Part shown: in pieces, positions 23,830 to 35,457 of the stretch | Layout of the letters: every line of letters starts with the position of its first letter | How positions within the stretch are numbered: position 1 is the first letter of the stretch | From: Calamus simplicifolius | Lineage: Eukaryota; Streptophyta; Magnoliopsida; Arecales; Arecaceae | NCBI GenBank assembly: GCA_900491605.1 | Contig: UESW01001595.1 | Span: 153,196 to 217,195 of the forward strand | Direction: 5' to 3' | DNA: 64,000 nucleotides | The notes under the pieces: generated by a model | The model's input: only the letters and a program-made list of their open reading frames with translations | Told to the model about the DNA's origin: nothing | Database searches by the model: none | Made by a program: the position numbers and the translations under genes

Positions 23830-24886
23830 CCCTGTTTGTTATGTCTTGATTATTCAATAATATTTGTAATGCTAGATAGGAAGTCTTGTTGTATTATTAT
23901 TTAATTTGCATAATGTTTATGCAATAATTAATTTAAGCAGAATGTTTATGCAATAGTATTTGTGCATTTGTACTTATTTACATTTGTTATGTCTTGATTA
24001 TTTATATTCTGCTGCAAACTGAATGATGCATTAAATTATGAAATGCTAAATAAAATGTCTTGTTGTAATATTATTTAATTTCAGCAACAAATTAGTAGTT
24101 TCAATGATTTACATTTTAGTATTCGCAAACATTTGTATTTGACACAATAATCTTAAAAAGTTAGTGATTACATGTATAATTCACAAGAAGTTAAGAATAA
24201 CAAGCATAAGTTCGATTGTCTTCGGACTTCCATAATCACAGCACTTTAACCTTTAGACCCGTTTGAGAATTTGTAAGCCTTAGTCTTGCAAATTCTCAAA
24301 TTGTCCTGGTGGACAGTTTGGGAATATTTCTTGCGACATGTTAGTCTGCTAGTAATCATCGTGGGGTGAGATTTCGGTTTGTATTTGCTCATACGTTCTC
24401 CTAGTGTGGCTTATATACCACACATTTAGGAGAACATATGGGGAAATGCTGCCGAAATTTCAATGTTACCGATCGATGATAATTAATAGCAGAATAACAT
24501 ATCACAAAAAATATTCTTGAATGGGATAGGGCCTTACCTTATAGACATGGAGTGAAGGTAGAATTATTTAAGACACTTGAATTCTTGTGAAGTCTATGAT
24601 TAAACGCACCGCCTTGCGGCCCGACCCAAACTCAAGCCCTCCCTTTAGCCATGAACCTGTGCATCGGTCCTTGCTAGCACGCCAAGGATCGTAGCCGTGG
24701 CTCGCCCTTGCATGGTAGGGTCCTTAGTTGCCTAAAAAAAATTTGTTACTTATAAATGATTTAAATGGTTGTTATTAACCTTAGTTGTGCCAAGAAATAA
24801 TTTAGTTATATATTTAGTAATACTAATATAGTTTTATTTTTGGTTTCATTTAATGATTTACCAGACTTTGTATAAGTCGGTCAAAA
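23830..24886. promoter_or_regulatory. AT-rich DNA and two conserved palindromes upstream of TNP2 (element C)
   Basis: Palindrome 1 at 24291-24325 (ATTCTCAAATTGTCC / GGACAGTTTGGGAAT) and palindrome 2 at 24395-24435 (GTTCTCCTA GTGTGG / CCACAC TAGGAGAAC). A moderately GC-rich segment near 24600-24720 (cggtccttgctagcacg...) is also shared with A and B. The rest is AT-rich with no coding signal. Confidence 0.7.
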
Positions 24887-27800
24887 ATGAGCGGGACTCG
24901 CTCATGGATGTATGCAAGGATAAAAGATGGCTTGCTGAATCCAGATTTTCTGAATGGATTGGAAGAATTTATCGCATTTGCATGTAGCCAACCTGAATGG
25001 ATGGATGGCCCTAGGATTAGGTGCCCATGCAACTTCCACAGGTGTCAGAATAAAGCCTACAGAGATGTGGAAACTGTTAAGGTGCATTTGTGTAAGAAGG
25101 GTTTGTTCCTGATTACTATGTTTGGTACTGTCATGGTGAACCAGAGGATATTCCAGCAGCTGTTATAGGCCAACAAGAGTCAATTCCCGTAGATGAACCA
25201 TTTGTGAATTTAAACACATATGAACAAATGGTGATGAATGCATCGGGTAATGACTTCAATCAGAATACATTTATGGAAGAACCAAATCCAGAAGCACAAC
25301 AATTTTACGATATGTTGCGTGCTGCAAATCAAGAATTGTATCCTGGGTGTGAGGGTCATTCCCAGTTCTCTACAGCTGCTCGAATGTTGAATATTAAGGC
25401 AGAACATCGATTATCAGAAAAGGCGTTCAATTCTGTAGCTGAGTTAATCAAAGAAATTTTGCCAAATGATAATGTTGCCGCAGACAGTTTTTACGCAACA
25501 AAGAAGTTGTTGCGTGGGCTTGGGCTCCCAGTTAATAAGATCGATTGTTGCTTGAACAATTGTATGATATTTTGGGGTGAAGACTCAGAGCTGAGATGGT
25601 GTAAGATTTGTGGGCAATCGAGGTTCAAAAACACCGAAGGAGGAGCCGGTACAAGTAGGAGGAAAAGTGTGCCTTACAAGAGGATGCATTACTTTCCTCT
25701 TACCCCACGCCTGCAGAGATTATACAGATCTGAGGCAACAGCTGCTGATATGAGATGGCATGCCGAACATGAATCTAAAGAGGATGAAATGCGGCATCCA
25801 TCAGATTCAAAGGCTTGGAAGCATTTCAATGAAAATCATCCTGATTTCGCTGAAGATATAAGGAATGTGAGATTAGGTCTTTGTACCGATGGCTTCCAAC
25901 CATTTGGTCAAGCGGGGCAACAGTATTCATGTTGGCCTGTGATACTGACTGTATATAACCTTCCTCCGTGGAAGTGCATGAAAGATACTGCAATGTTTTT
26001 AACCGTTTTGGTTCCAGGACCATCAAATCCAAAGGAAAAGATTGATGTCTTTCTGCAACCGTTGGTGGCCGAATTGAAAATGTTGTGGGAAACAGGAGTG
26101 GTAGCCTACGACATTTCTATGAAACAAATTTCTTAATGAGAGCTGCTTTGATGTGGACAATAAGTGATTTTCCGGCATATGCAATGTTGTCTGGTTGGAG
26201 CACTGCTGGACGTCTGGCATGCCCTCATTGCATGTATGATTCGGATGCATTTACATTGCAGAAGAGTGGTAAGCAGTCATGGTTTGATAACCATAGGAAG
26301 TTCTTGCCCCAAATCATCCTTACAGGCGTAACTTGATCGCCTTCCGGAAGAACAAAGCAGTCACAAAATTTGCCGAACCGGTTAGGTCCGGCACGGATCT
26401 ATTTGATTCTATAGAGCATTTGGGGTTGATGTATGCATGGGAACCGGATGCAGATAGAATAAATAGCCGTATATGTAAAGAACATAACTGGAAGAAGCGA
26501 AGTATATTTTGGGATTTGCCTTATTGGAGCACAAATCTCATCCGGCACAACTTGGATGTTATGCATATCGAGAAAAATTTCTTTGATAACATATTTAACA
26601 CGGTGCTAAACATCCCGGGAAAAACAAAAGATACTGCAAAGTCAAGAGAAGAACTTAATCAGTACTGCAGAAGAGGTGATTTGAGAAGGAGTGCCGATGG
26701 GACCTATCCTAAAGCATGTTACACTCTTGACAGAAATTCACGAGAAGTTTTATGTAACTGGCTTAGAGGGTTAAAATTTCCAGATGGTTATGCCTCAAAT
26801 ATCGGTAGGTGTGTGGACATGCATAAGCTCAAGTTGTTCGGCATGAAGAGCACGACTGCCATGTTTTCATGCAACGATTATTACCTATAGCTTTTCGTGA
26901 GTTGCTTCCGCAACATGTCTGGAAGGCATTACGGAGCTCAGCTTATTCTTCAAGGAGTTATCTGCCGCAGTCATTACTTCTGCATCCATGGCAAGGCTTG
27001 AGGAGGAAATTCCAATTATTTTATGCAAGCTTGAGCGAATATTTCCTCCCAGTTTTTTTGACTCAATGGAGCATTTACCGGTTCACTTGCCATACGAAGC
27101 GAGCATAGCTGGTCCCGTGCAGTATCGCTGGATGTATCCTTTCGAGAGGTAAATATATACATCATTAAGATATGTTGACATTTCAAATATTATTTCATTG
27201 CTTGAAAAATTCGTTAATTTTTTGTTGCAACTTTACATATAGGTATCTTAAGAAGTTAAAAAATAATGTGCGTAATAAGGCAAGGGTTGAAGGTTCTATA
27301 TGCAATGCACACTTGGTCGAAGAAGTTTCAGCTTTTGCCTCACATTACTTTGAGGGTCACGTCCACACGAGGAGCCGAAATCATGGTCGTAACGATGACG
27401 TATGTGTGGACGAAGCAGAAGCTAATGACGGTAGAATATCAATTTTTAAAGCTATCGGCCGTTCATTTGGTGGGCAGAAGTCAAGAAATCTTAGCGATAT
27501 GGAGTATAATGCAGCACATTATTACATCCTAATGAACTGTCGAGAAGTCGATCCATATATTGAGTAAGTGTATACTTCAATGCTAAATTGAAAATTTAAA
27601 TTTATATAACAATATACCATAATATTTAATTTCTAACAGTAGTTTTCATCCTTTTCATCCCATAAGGATGTTTTGTGATAGACAACGACAGATGAATCCC
27701 GACATCAGTCAAGTTGCAATTGGGCAGAAATTAGAAACGGAGTTTGCTTACTGGTTTTATGAATTTGTGAGTAGTATCACTCAATCAATTTCGATAATGG

Positions 27801-28578
27801 CTATTATTTTTTGAATTGGATGTCAATAGCTTATTAATTTATAGGTCAACGGTCCATGGTCGACAACCGACAATATTTTCATTAAATGTCTATCGCAATG
27901 GCCATTGAAGACCGTAACAACCTCTACTGGCTATTTTGTAAATGGGTACAAATTTCAGATTGAACGATTAGCAGCTTCAAGAGGCACGCAGAACTGGGGC
28001 GTGTGTGTAAAGGAGAAAGTGTTGGAGCAAATATGCAGGATTATTATGGAAAGTTAGTAGAGGTGGTTGAAGTTGAATATCCCGGTTGGCCTATGAAACG
28101 AACCGTATTGTTTCGTTGTGATTGGTTCGATCCGATAGTTCCTGTGGGCAAAAGGGTTCATAACGACTATAATTTGGTTGAAGTGAACCATCGACGAAGA
28201 TTGCAGAAATATGACCCATTCATCCTTGCATCCCAAGCTCAGCAAGTCTTTTACTGCGGATATCCAAGTTTGCGCAACGACAAGCGAGATTGGTGGGCCG
28301 TTTCTAAAATCGTCCCACGTTCAACAATCGTATTAGAGGAGAGTTCATCAAGTCAATCAGCCGAGTGCCCTGCATTTCAAGAGGATGAGATGGAAATGCA
28401 TGCAATTGAGGACGACACAAGGGCTCCTGAAACATCACTTAGAGATCCAAGTGGTGATGTCCAAGAAATTGCGGATGCAAATGTTCGGTTTCCTTCCGAT
28501 GATAATGAAACTGATTCGCAATCCGATACGGCATCGGATGTTGAACCAACATTTCACGAAACAAATGACACCGATTAA
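24887..28578 (+). pseudogene. TNP2-like CACTA transposase gene of element C (frameshifted)
   Basis: From MSGTRSWMYARIKDGL (24887) to the stop at 28578. Domains in order: Transpos_assoc (to about 25100, CPCNFHRCQNKAYRD), a CX2C motif RWCKICGQSRF, Transposase_21 with VRLGLCTDGFQPFG (GAT at 25888) and DFPAYAMLSGWSTAGRLACP (about 26165-26225), DUF4218 (about 26330-27150), then GT-AG introns at about 27151-27242, 27567-27640 and 27772-27844, and DUF4216 ending in an acidic tail (FPSDDNETDSQSD). Single-base losses near 25103, 26130, 26315, 26850 and 28008 break the frame; otherwise it is very close to B. If these are sequencing errors the gene would be nearly complete. Role: transposition of CACTA elements in the nucleus. 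Confidence 0.87.
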
Positions 28579-28682
28579 ACATAAAGGTTTTTTAAAATTT
28601 AACTTTTTTTTATAAGTGTTAAATTCTTACATAGTCAATCATTAATCGTAATTTAATTGTGTGAATCTTTAGTATTTTCAGT

Positions 28683-30188
28683 ATGAGGGGCAGAGGTAGA
28701 TCTACCGACGACAGATTGGGTGAGCAGAGACGTAGTTTGGATCCTGCGACATCAGATCACATGAGCGTCGGAGATGGAGAGTTTGGATCTCCAGCAGAGG
28801 CGCAGCCTTCGATCTCTCCAGCAGTATTACCATCCAGCCGATCGGCACAGACCTCCGAGAGTTCTTCCACCATCGGCCGCACTGTACTTCGACTTGATGC
28901 TCAGGGGATGTAAGTATATACTAATTAAAAATATGTTTATGTTTTTAAGTCATTTACTTATAAACATGCATTTTTTTAACAGATTCATTGAGCAGCATCA
29001 TGTATCCAGCCACATCAGCGCCGTTTTTCAGAGGCGTGCAGATCCCAGTGGCTACGATTGGCGCCACGTATCTCCAGCCACGAGGGAGTTTTATTTTTCT
29101 GAGTTTCAGGTAAACTTATTAAATACAATTTATCAGTGATATATAATTTTTAAACTTAATAAATTCAGAAACTAACTGTTTATTTTAATGCAGAAAAAGT
29201 TTACGTGGGATCCTGCCAGCCATGATGCCATTAGGGCAGCATGGGAGGCTCTGACGCGACGCCGATACTCCGACATGCTTCATCGTTGGAGGTCATCGGG
29301 TCAGCATCCTGCGCACGTGCCAGAGGGTATTTGGCACGAGTGGCAGCAGGCCTGGGAGTCCGATGGCTGGCGCAGGAGGTCCGCATCAGCCAGCACGAAC
29401 CGCCGATCTGAGAAGGGCGGTCCTGGCACGGGTCTCTCCGCCATACTTCGGGCTCCATTTCGATTCAGGAGCACAGACGGCGTATGGTAAGAAAACATAA
29501 ATATTTTAATTACTATTTTAGTTATTTACAAATATTTGTATTAATATCATTTTTTTATTGTTATAGACTGAGCAGGAGGGCGGAGATCCTGGTGAGTTTC
29601 GTCTATTCAGGGCGACACACACCAGGAGGGACGGCTCCTGGGTCGACACGCGATCACGGGAGGTTGCGGTAAGAAATTAGATTTATGTAGTATCTGTTTA
29701 ATTTCTAAAATTTTATTTCAAGAAATTTATTAACTCATTTATTGTTGATTTCATAATTTCAAGACACGAGTCGACGAGCTTCGCTCCCAGGCATCGCAGG
29801 TCGACTCTACTGATGGGGAGACGCCCGTCGAACTCTCAGCAGAGGAGAGTCGGCGTGTATTTTTGGAGGCTGTTGGTGCCCAGCCACGAGACCGCAGGGT
29901 CTATGGTCTGGGCACTAGAGCTTCTACATTTTTTCCCCATCAGGCCTCCAGCTCGCGAGTTCCTGGTGATCTTCCTCCCGAGCGTTTACAGGAGCTTCGC
30001 AGATCTATTGCAGAGGAGATTCGCAGGAGGTCGAGCAGGATTTTGAGGATCGTATGCGAGGCCGAGATCAGGAGGTTGCAGACATGCGAGATGAGATGCA
30101 TTATTTGCGGGATATGGTTAGCCGCTTGTCGCAGAGTCTTCAGCCTCCACAGCCACCACAGCCTCCACGTGATCGCCCAGATTCTTGA
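28683..30188 (+). pseudogene. second CACTA gene of element C (Transposase_24/Ptta-like)
   Basis: Five exons: 28683-about 28909 (MRGRGRSTDDRLGEQ; donor GTAAGT), about 28981-29108 (HHVSSHISAVFQRRADPSGY), 29193-29487 (KKFTWDPASHDAIRAAWEAL, EGIWHEWQQAW), about 29567-29668, and 29763-30188. The last exon has GAQPRDRRVYGLGTRAS, then a one-base deletion near 30022 (attcgcagg where B and A have ttcggcagg), after which the coiled coil QEVEQDFEDRMRGRDQEV and a short QPPQPPQPP run read in another frame to the stop. It lies 104 bases behind the transposase on the same strand. It belongs to the family of plant En/Spm-associated proteins; its exact role is unknown. Confidence 0.78.
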
Positions 30189-30356
30189 TGTATTTTTTTC
30201 TTTTTTTATGTTGTAAAAACTTCAAAATTTTAATATATAAATTATTTTTTTAAATTTATTATTGTTTGGATTGAGTGAAAAATGTTTGTATCAATATTTA
30301 GATTTAGCGAAATTGTATTAACTGTTTTAATTTTTAATCTTTTATATTTTTTTAAA

Positions 30357-30935
30357 AACAAAATTTGCGACGCATTAGCGACTGATATTGCATCGCTAAT
30401 ATTTTTAAAATATTATTATTAAATATTATGACGCAATGACCTGGCATCGCAATAATTTAAAAATAAATTTAATAGCGATGTATTAGTGACTAAAATTAAG
30501 TCGCTATTTTATCTTAAAAATTTTTAATAAATATTGCGATGCAATGACCCTGCGTCGCAATATTTTAAAATAATTTTTATTTACGATGCATTAGCGACTC
30601 AAATTGCGTCGCTATTATACAAAAAATATTATTATTAAATATTGCGACACAGCTGGATGAGTCACAATATTGCGACGCAATTTAGTGCATCACAATATTT
30701 AATAATAATTTTTTTTATTTTAAAAATTAATTTTAAATTTAGCGACGCATTTTCATGCGTCGCAGAATTGCGACGCAATGTGGCATCGCAGAGAGTCGCA
30801 ATATTGCGACGCAATTGCGACAAAAGGGTATTGTGACGGACAGTTGAGCGACGCTATCACTGCGTCGCAATAGCATATTTAGCGACGCAATTGCGACGCA
30901 TTTGGGCGTCGCAATATTTTAATTCTCTTGTAGTG
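30357..30935. repeat. element C 3' subterminal repeats and TIR
   Basis: Facing GCGACGCATTAGCGACT / TGCGTCGCAA sites ending in TCTCTTGTAGTG, the inverse of the CACTA terminus. Confidence 0.9.
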
Positions 30936-31435
30936 AGCGCCGGTGCCTCAGGGGTGGGGGAAAAACCCCAGCCTAAATTTTTTTTTAAACCGGTGGCCTG
31001 GCCACCATGGCCAGGCCACCGCCGGCCATGGCAGCGACTGTGGCCGTCATCTCCGGCGACAGCCACGGCCATCGCCTAAGATGACGGCCACAGCCGCCGC
31101 CTCAGGCCAGCACCTCAAGGGTGGGGGAAAAACCCCACCTCAAAATTTTTTTTAACCGGTGGCCAGGCCACCGCCGGCCACAGCAGTGGCCGTGGCCGTC
31201 GTCTCCAGCGATAGCCACTGCCGTCGCCTGAGATGATGACCACGGCCGCTGCCTCAGGCCAGCACCTCAGGGGTGGGGGAAAAACCCCACCCCAAATGTT
31301 TTTTTTTAACCGGTGGCCTGGCCACCGTGGCCAGGCCACCGCCGGCCACGGCAGCGGCCGTGGCCGTCGTCTTCGGCGACGGCCGCGGTCGTCGCCTTAG
31401 ACGACGGCCACGGCCGCCGCCTCAGGCCAGCGCCT
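30936..31435. repeat. GC-hairpin block of element B, part right of element C
   Basis: Three units with gcctca(a/g)gggtgggggaaaa, accggtggcctggcc and GGCCACCGTGGCC-type palindromes. It continues the block interrupted at 19529. In this copy gtcgtcttcggcgacggcc-type stretches are added. Confidence 0.85.
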
Positions 31436-31491
31436 CAGGAGAAATGGGAGGGCGGGGGGGTTGGGGAGGGGAGTGGAGGAGGGGGGCTTAC

Positions 31492-31638
31492 CTTGCCGAG
31501 GGGAGGGTGGCTGCCGCCGGTGGCTCCTAACGCCGGGGGAGAGGGCGGGGGGAGGCGGAGGATGGGGACAGCGCGGTAGGGTTAGAAGAGGAAGAAGAAG
31601 AGGCCAGGGGGGGGCCCGGGCGCGACTCAGAATATATA
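31492..31638 (-). promoter_or_regulatory. TATA box and non-coding first exon of the element B transposase gene
   Basis: Minus strand TATATA (31638-31633), then a C- and T-rich leader ending GGCAAG|GTAAGCC, with the donor at 31491. The layout matches C. The inferred intron runs through the GC block and, in the present genome, through the whole of element C. Confidence 0.6.
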
Positions 31639-31639
31639 C

Positions 31640-32637
31640 TAGGGTTTAGCGACGCAATTTTGCATCGCTAAACCCTCGCTATTTTTTTTTAAATTTATTA
31701 TAAATTAGCGACGCAATTATGCATCGCTAATGAGTCGCTAATTAGGCAGCAATGACCGGCGGGAAATTTTTTTTTATTTTCAGAGAAAATGCGTTGCTAA
31801 TGCGTCACAATTTTTTTATTTGATAATTATATTGATAAAAATTATTTTTTCTAAAAATAATTGTGACGCATATGGTTGCGTCGCAATGATTTATTTTTAA
31901 ATTTTGTATAACATTTATTTTTTTTTACAAAACTTTGCAACGCAATAGATGCATCGCAAAGTTAATAATTATTTTTTTAATTTTCTGGTTTATTGCGTCG
32001 CTAATGCGTCACTATATAACGTAATTTATTTTTTATTTTTAAACTTTGTGATGCAATGATTTGCATCGCAATATTTTATTTCGTAATTATATTTGAAAAA
32101 ATTATTTTTTCTTAAAATAACTGCGACGCAAATGGTTGCATCGCAATATTTTATTTTCAATTTTTTTATAACATTTATTTTTTAAAAAATATTGCGACAC
32201 AAATCATGCGTCGCAAAATTAAAATTTACATTTTTTATTTTTTTGGTTTATTGCATTGCTAATGCGTCGCTATCTAACATAATTTAATTTTTTTTAAAAA
32301 AATATTTGCGACGCACAGATTTGCGTCACAATATTTCTATTTGATAATTATATTTGATAAAAATTACTTTTTCTTAAAATCATTGCGATGCATATGCTTG
32401 CGTTGCAATGTTTTATTTTAAATTATTTTATAATATTTTAAAAAAATATTGCGACGCAAAATATGCGTCGCAAAATTAAAATTCAATTTTTTAAATTTTT
32501 AGTTTATTGCGTCGCTAATGCGTCGCTATTTAACATAATTTATTTTTTTTAAAATATTTGCGATGCACTGATTTGCGTTGTAATATTTTTATTTGATAAT
32601 TATATTTGATAAAAATTATTTTTTCTTAAAAACATTT
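31640..32637. repeat. element B second subterminal repeat block
   Basis: Facing GCGACGC/GCGTCGC motifs in AT-rich DNA between the leader and the minisatellite. Confidence 0.88.
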
Positions 32638-34669
32638 TGATCGATCCAAGCCATGATCCCGATCGGTGACGATCGATCTCCGACCGTTGCGATCGATCCG
32701 ATGGTTCGATCGGCGATGATTCGACGGTTGCGATCGATCCAAGCACTGATCTCGATCGGCGATGACCGATCTCGTGCTATTGCGATCGGTCCGATCGGCG
32801 ACGATCCGACGGTTGCGATTGATCCAAGCCCTGATCCCGATCGGCGATGATCGATCTTAACCATGATCCGATGGTTGAGATCGATCCCAACCATGATCCC
32901 GATCGGTAATGATCGATCATCCAACCGTCGCGATTGATCCAATCGGCGACGATCCGATGGTTGCGATCGATCCAAGCCGTGATCCCGATCAGCGACGATC
33001 GATCTCGGACCATCGCGATCGATCCGATCGGCAACGATCCGACGGTTGCGATAGATCCAAGACATGATCCCGATCGGCGACGATCGATCTTAGACCATTG
33101 TGATCGATCCGATCGGCGATGATTCGACGGTTGCGATCGATCCAAGCCCTGATCCTGATCGGCGACAATCGATTTTGGATCATTGCGATCGATCTGATCG
33201 GCGATGACCCGACGGTTGCGATCGATCCAAGCCTTGATCCCGATCGCGTCGATCGATCTCAGACCGTTGCGATCGATCCGATCGGCGACGATTCGACTGT
33301 TGCGATCGATCCAAGCCATGATCTCGATCGGTGAAGATCGATCTCGAACCGTTGTGATTGATCCAATCGGCGACAATCCAACGGTTGCGATCGATCCAAG
33401 ACGTGATCCGATCGGCGATGATCTGACGGTTGCAATCGATCCAAGCACTGATCCCGATCGGCGACGATCGATCTCGGGCCATTGCGATCGGTCCGATCGG
33501 CGATGATCCGACGGTTTCGATCGATCCAAGCCCTAATCCTGATCGACGCCGATCAGATCAATCACAATGGTCCAAGCCGTGATCGCGATAGTTAACGATC
33601 GATCTCGAACTGTTGCGATCGATCTGATCGGCAACGATCCGACGGTTGCGATCGATCCGATCGGCGATGATCCCAATCGGCGACAACCGATCTCGTGCCG
33701 TTGCGATCGATCCGATCAGCGATGATCCGACGGTTGCGATCGATCCAAGCCCTGATCCCGATAGGCGACGACCGATCTCGGACCGTTGCAATCGGTCCGA
33801 TCGGTGACGATCCGAGATCGATCCAAGCCGTGATTCCGATCGGCGATGATCGATCTGGGACCATTGCAATCGATCCGTTCGGCGATGATCCAACGGTTGC
33901 GATCGATCCAAGCCCAGATCCCGATCGACGATGACCGATCTTCGACCGTTGCGATTGATCCGATCGGCGATGATCCGATGGTTGCGATCGATCCAAGCCG
34001 TGATCCCGATCGGCGATGATCGATCTCGACCATCGTGATCGATCCGATTGGCGACAATCCAACGGTTGCAATCAATTTAAGCCCTGATCCCGATCGGCGA
34101 CGACCGATCTCGGACCATTGCGATTGGTCCGATCGATGACAATCCGACGGTTGCGATCGATCCAAGCCGTGAACCCGATCGGCAACGATTCGATGGTTGC
34201 GATAGATCCAAGCCATGATCCAGATCGACGATGATCGATCTCAGACCGTTGCGATCAGTTCGATCGGCAACGATCCGACGGTTGCGATCGACCCAAGCCC
34301 TAATCCTGATCGACGACGATCGATCTTGAGCCATTGCGATCGCTCCGATCGGTAATGATCCGATGGTTGCAATAGATCCAAGCCGTGGTCCCGATCGGCG
34401 ACGATCGATCTTGGACCGTTGCAATCGATCTGATCGGCTATGATCCGACGGTTGCGATCGATCCAAGCCATGATCCCGGTCGACGACGACCGATCTCAGA
34501 CCGTTGCGATCGATCCGATCGGCGACGATTCGACGGTTACGATCGATCCAAGCCCTGATCCCGATCGGCGACGATCGATCTCAGACTGTCGCGATCGATC
34601 CGATCGGCGATGATCCAACGGTTGCGATCGATCCAAGCCGTGATCCCGATCGACGACGACCGATCCGAC
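32638..34669. repeat. GATC-rich minisatellite, about 24 units (element B)
   Basis: About 85-bp units with gatcgatccaagcc(g/a/c)tgatcc, cgatcggcgacgatc and ccgacggttgcgatcgatcc motifs, the reverse complement of the C type. Open frames on both strands are by-products of the repeat. Confidence 0.92.
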
Positions 34670-35454
34670 GCATGTACCAAAATTAATTTTTTTAAAACAA
34701 TTGCAATGATTTCATTGCATCGCAATGTTTTATTTTTAAATTTTTTATATTTTAGTTATATTTTATAAAATTTATTTTTTTAAAAAAATATTGCGACGCA
34801 TTATTTGTGTCGCTAAATTAAAAATTAATTTTTTGATTTTTTGATTTATTGTGTCGCTAATGCATCGCTACTTTAATAATTAATTTTTTTAAAAATATTG
34901 CGACGCAATTAATTGCATCGCAATATTTTTATTTCATAATTACTTTTAATTTTAAATTAAAAATTTATTTTTAAAAAATATTACGACGTAATACTTGCGT
35001 CGCTAAATAACTGAATTACGTCGCAATATTTTTATTTCATAATTATATTTTATAAAAAATAATTTAATTTAAAATAATTGCGACATAATACTTACATCGC
35101 TAAATTAAAAATTATTTTTTATATTTTTTTGGTTTATTACGTCGCTATTGCATCGCTAGTTAACATAATTAAATTTTTTGAGAACATTGCAATGCATTTG
35201 GTTGCGTCGCAATATTTTTATTTCATAATTATATTTTATAAAATTTAATTTTAAAAATATTACGATGCATTATTTACGTCGCTAAATTAAAAAATTAATT
35301 TTTTTTAATTTTATCTGGTTTATTGAGTCGCTAATGCGTCGCTAATCGAGTCGTAATTTTTTTTGTTGGGAAGGCATCGCAATTTGGTCGCAATTTAACG
35401 AAGCAAGAATGCATCGCTAAATTTGCATCGCTATTTCAATATTTTCTTGTAGTG
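34670..35454. repeat. element B 5' subterminal repeats and TIR
   Basis: GCGACGC-type sites in AT-rich DNA ending atcgctatttcaatattttcttgtagtg-like; the last 14 bases are the inverse of CACTACAAGAAAAT. Confidence 0.9.
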
Positions 35455-35457
35455 GAA
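35455..35457. other. target site duplication GAA, right copy (element B)
   Basis: Directly follows GTAGTG at 35449-35454 and repeats GAA at 12045-12047. It is also the first codon (Glu) where the element A transposase resumes. Confidence 0.93.

Larger units (their letters stand above)
19530..30935 (+). mobile_element. CACTA element C, innermost, inserted in element B
   Basis: It runs from CACTATAAGAAAAT (19530) to ...TCTCTTGTAGTG (30935), 11,406 bp. Both flanks are the same GC-hairpin sequence of element B. The flanking triplets are ACC (19527-19529) and AGC (30936-30938), one mismatch from a three-base duplication. It has the full family plan in plus orientation and the most nearly complete genes. 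Confidence 0.9.
12048..35454 (-). mobile_element. CACTA element B, inserted in element A and split by element C
   Basis: The ends are CACTACAAGAAAAT at both termini in inverted orientation (12048 and 35454), flanked by GAA. Its genes read on the minus strand, so the 5' end is at 35454. Without C and its duplication it is 11,998 bp. The order from 35454 is subterminal repeats, minisatellite, subterminal repeats, TATA and leader, GC block (interrupted by C), AT-rich DNA with palindromes, TNP2-like gene, second gene, subterminal repeats. Confidence 0.93.

Noticed and set aside
22668..23857. Long Gly/Pro/Arg-rich frames on both strands
   Set aside because: They arise from the GC-hairpin block with its homopolymer runs; both strands are open and the lengths of the runs are uncertain.
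4742..35454. Pairing the terminus at 4742 with the one at 35454
   Set aside because: The exact GAA duplication and the restored transposase frame pair 12048 with 35454.
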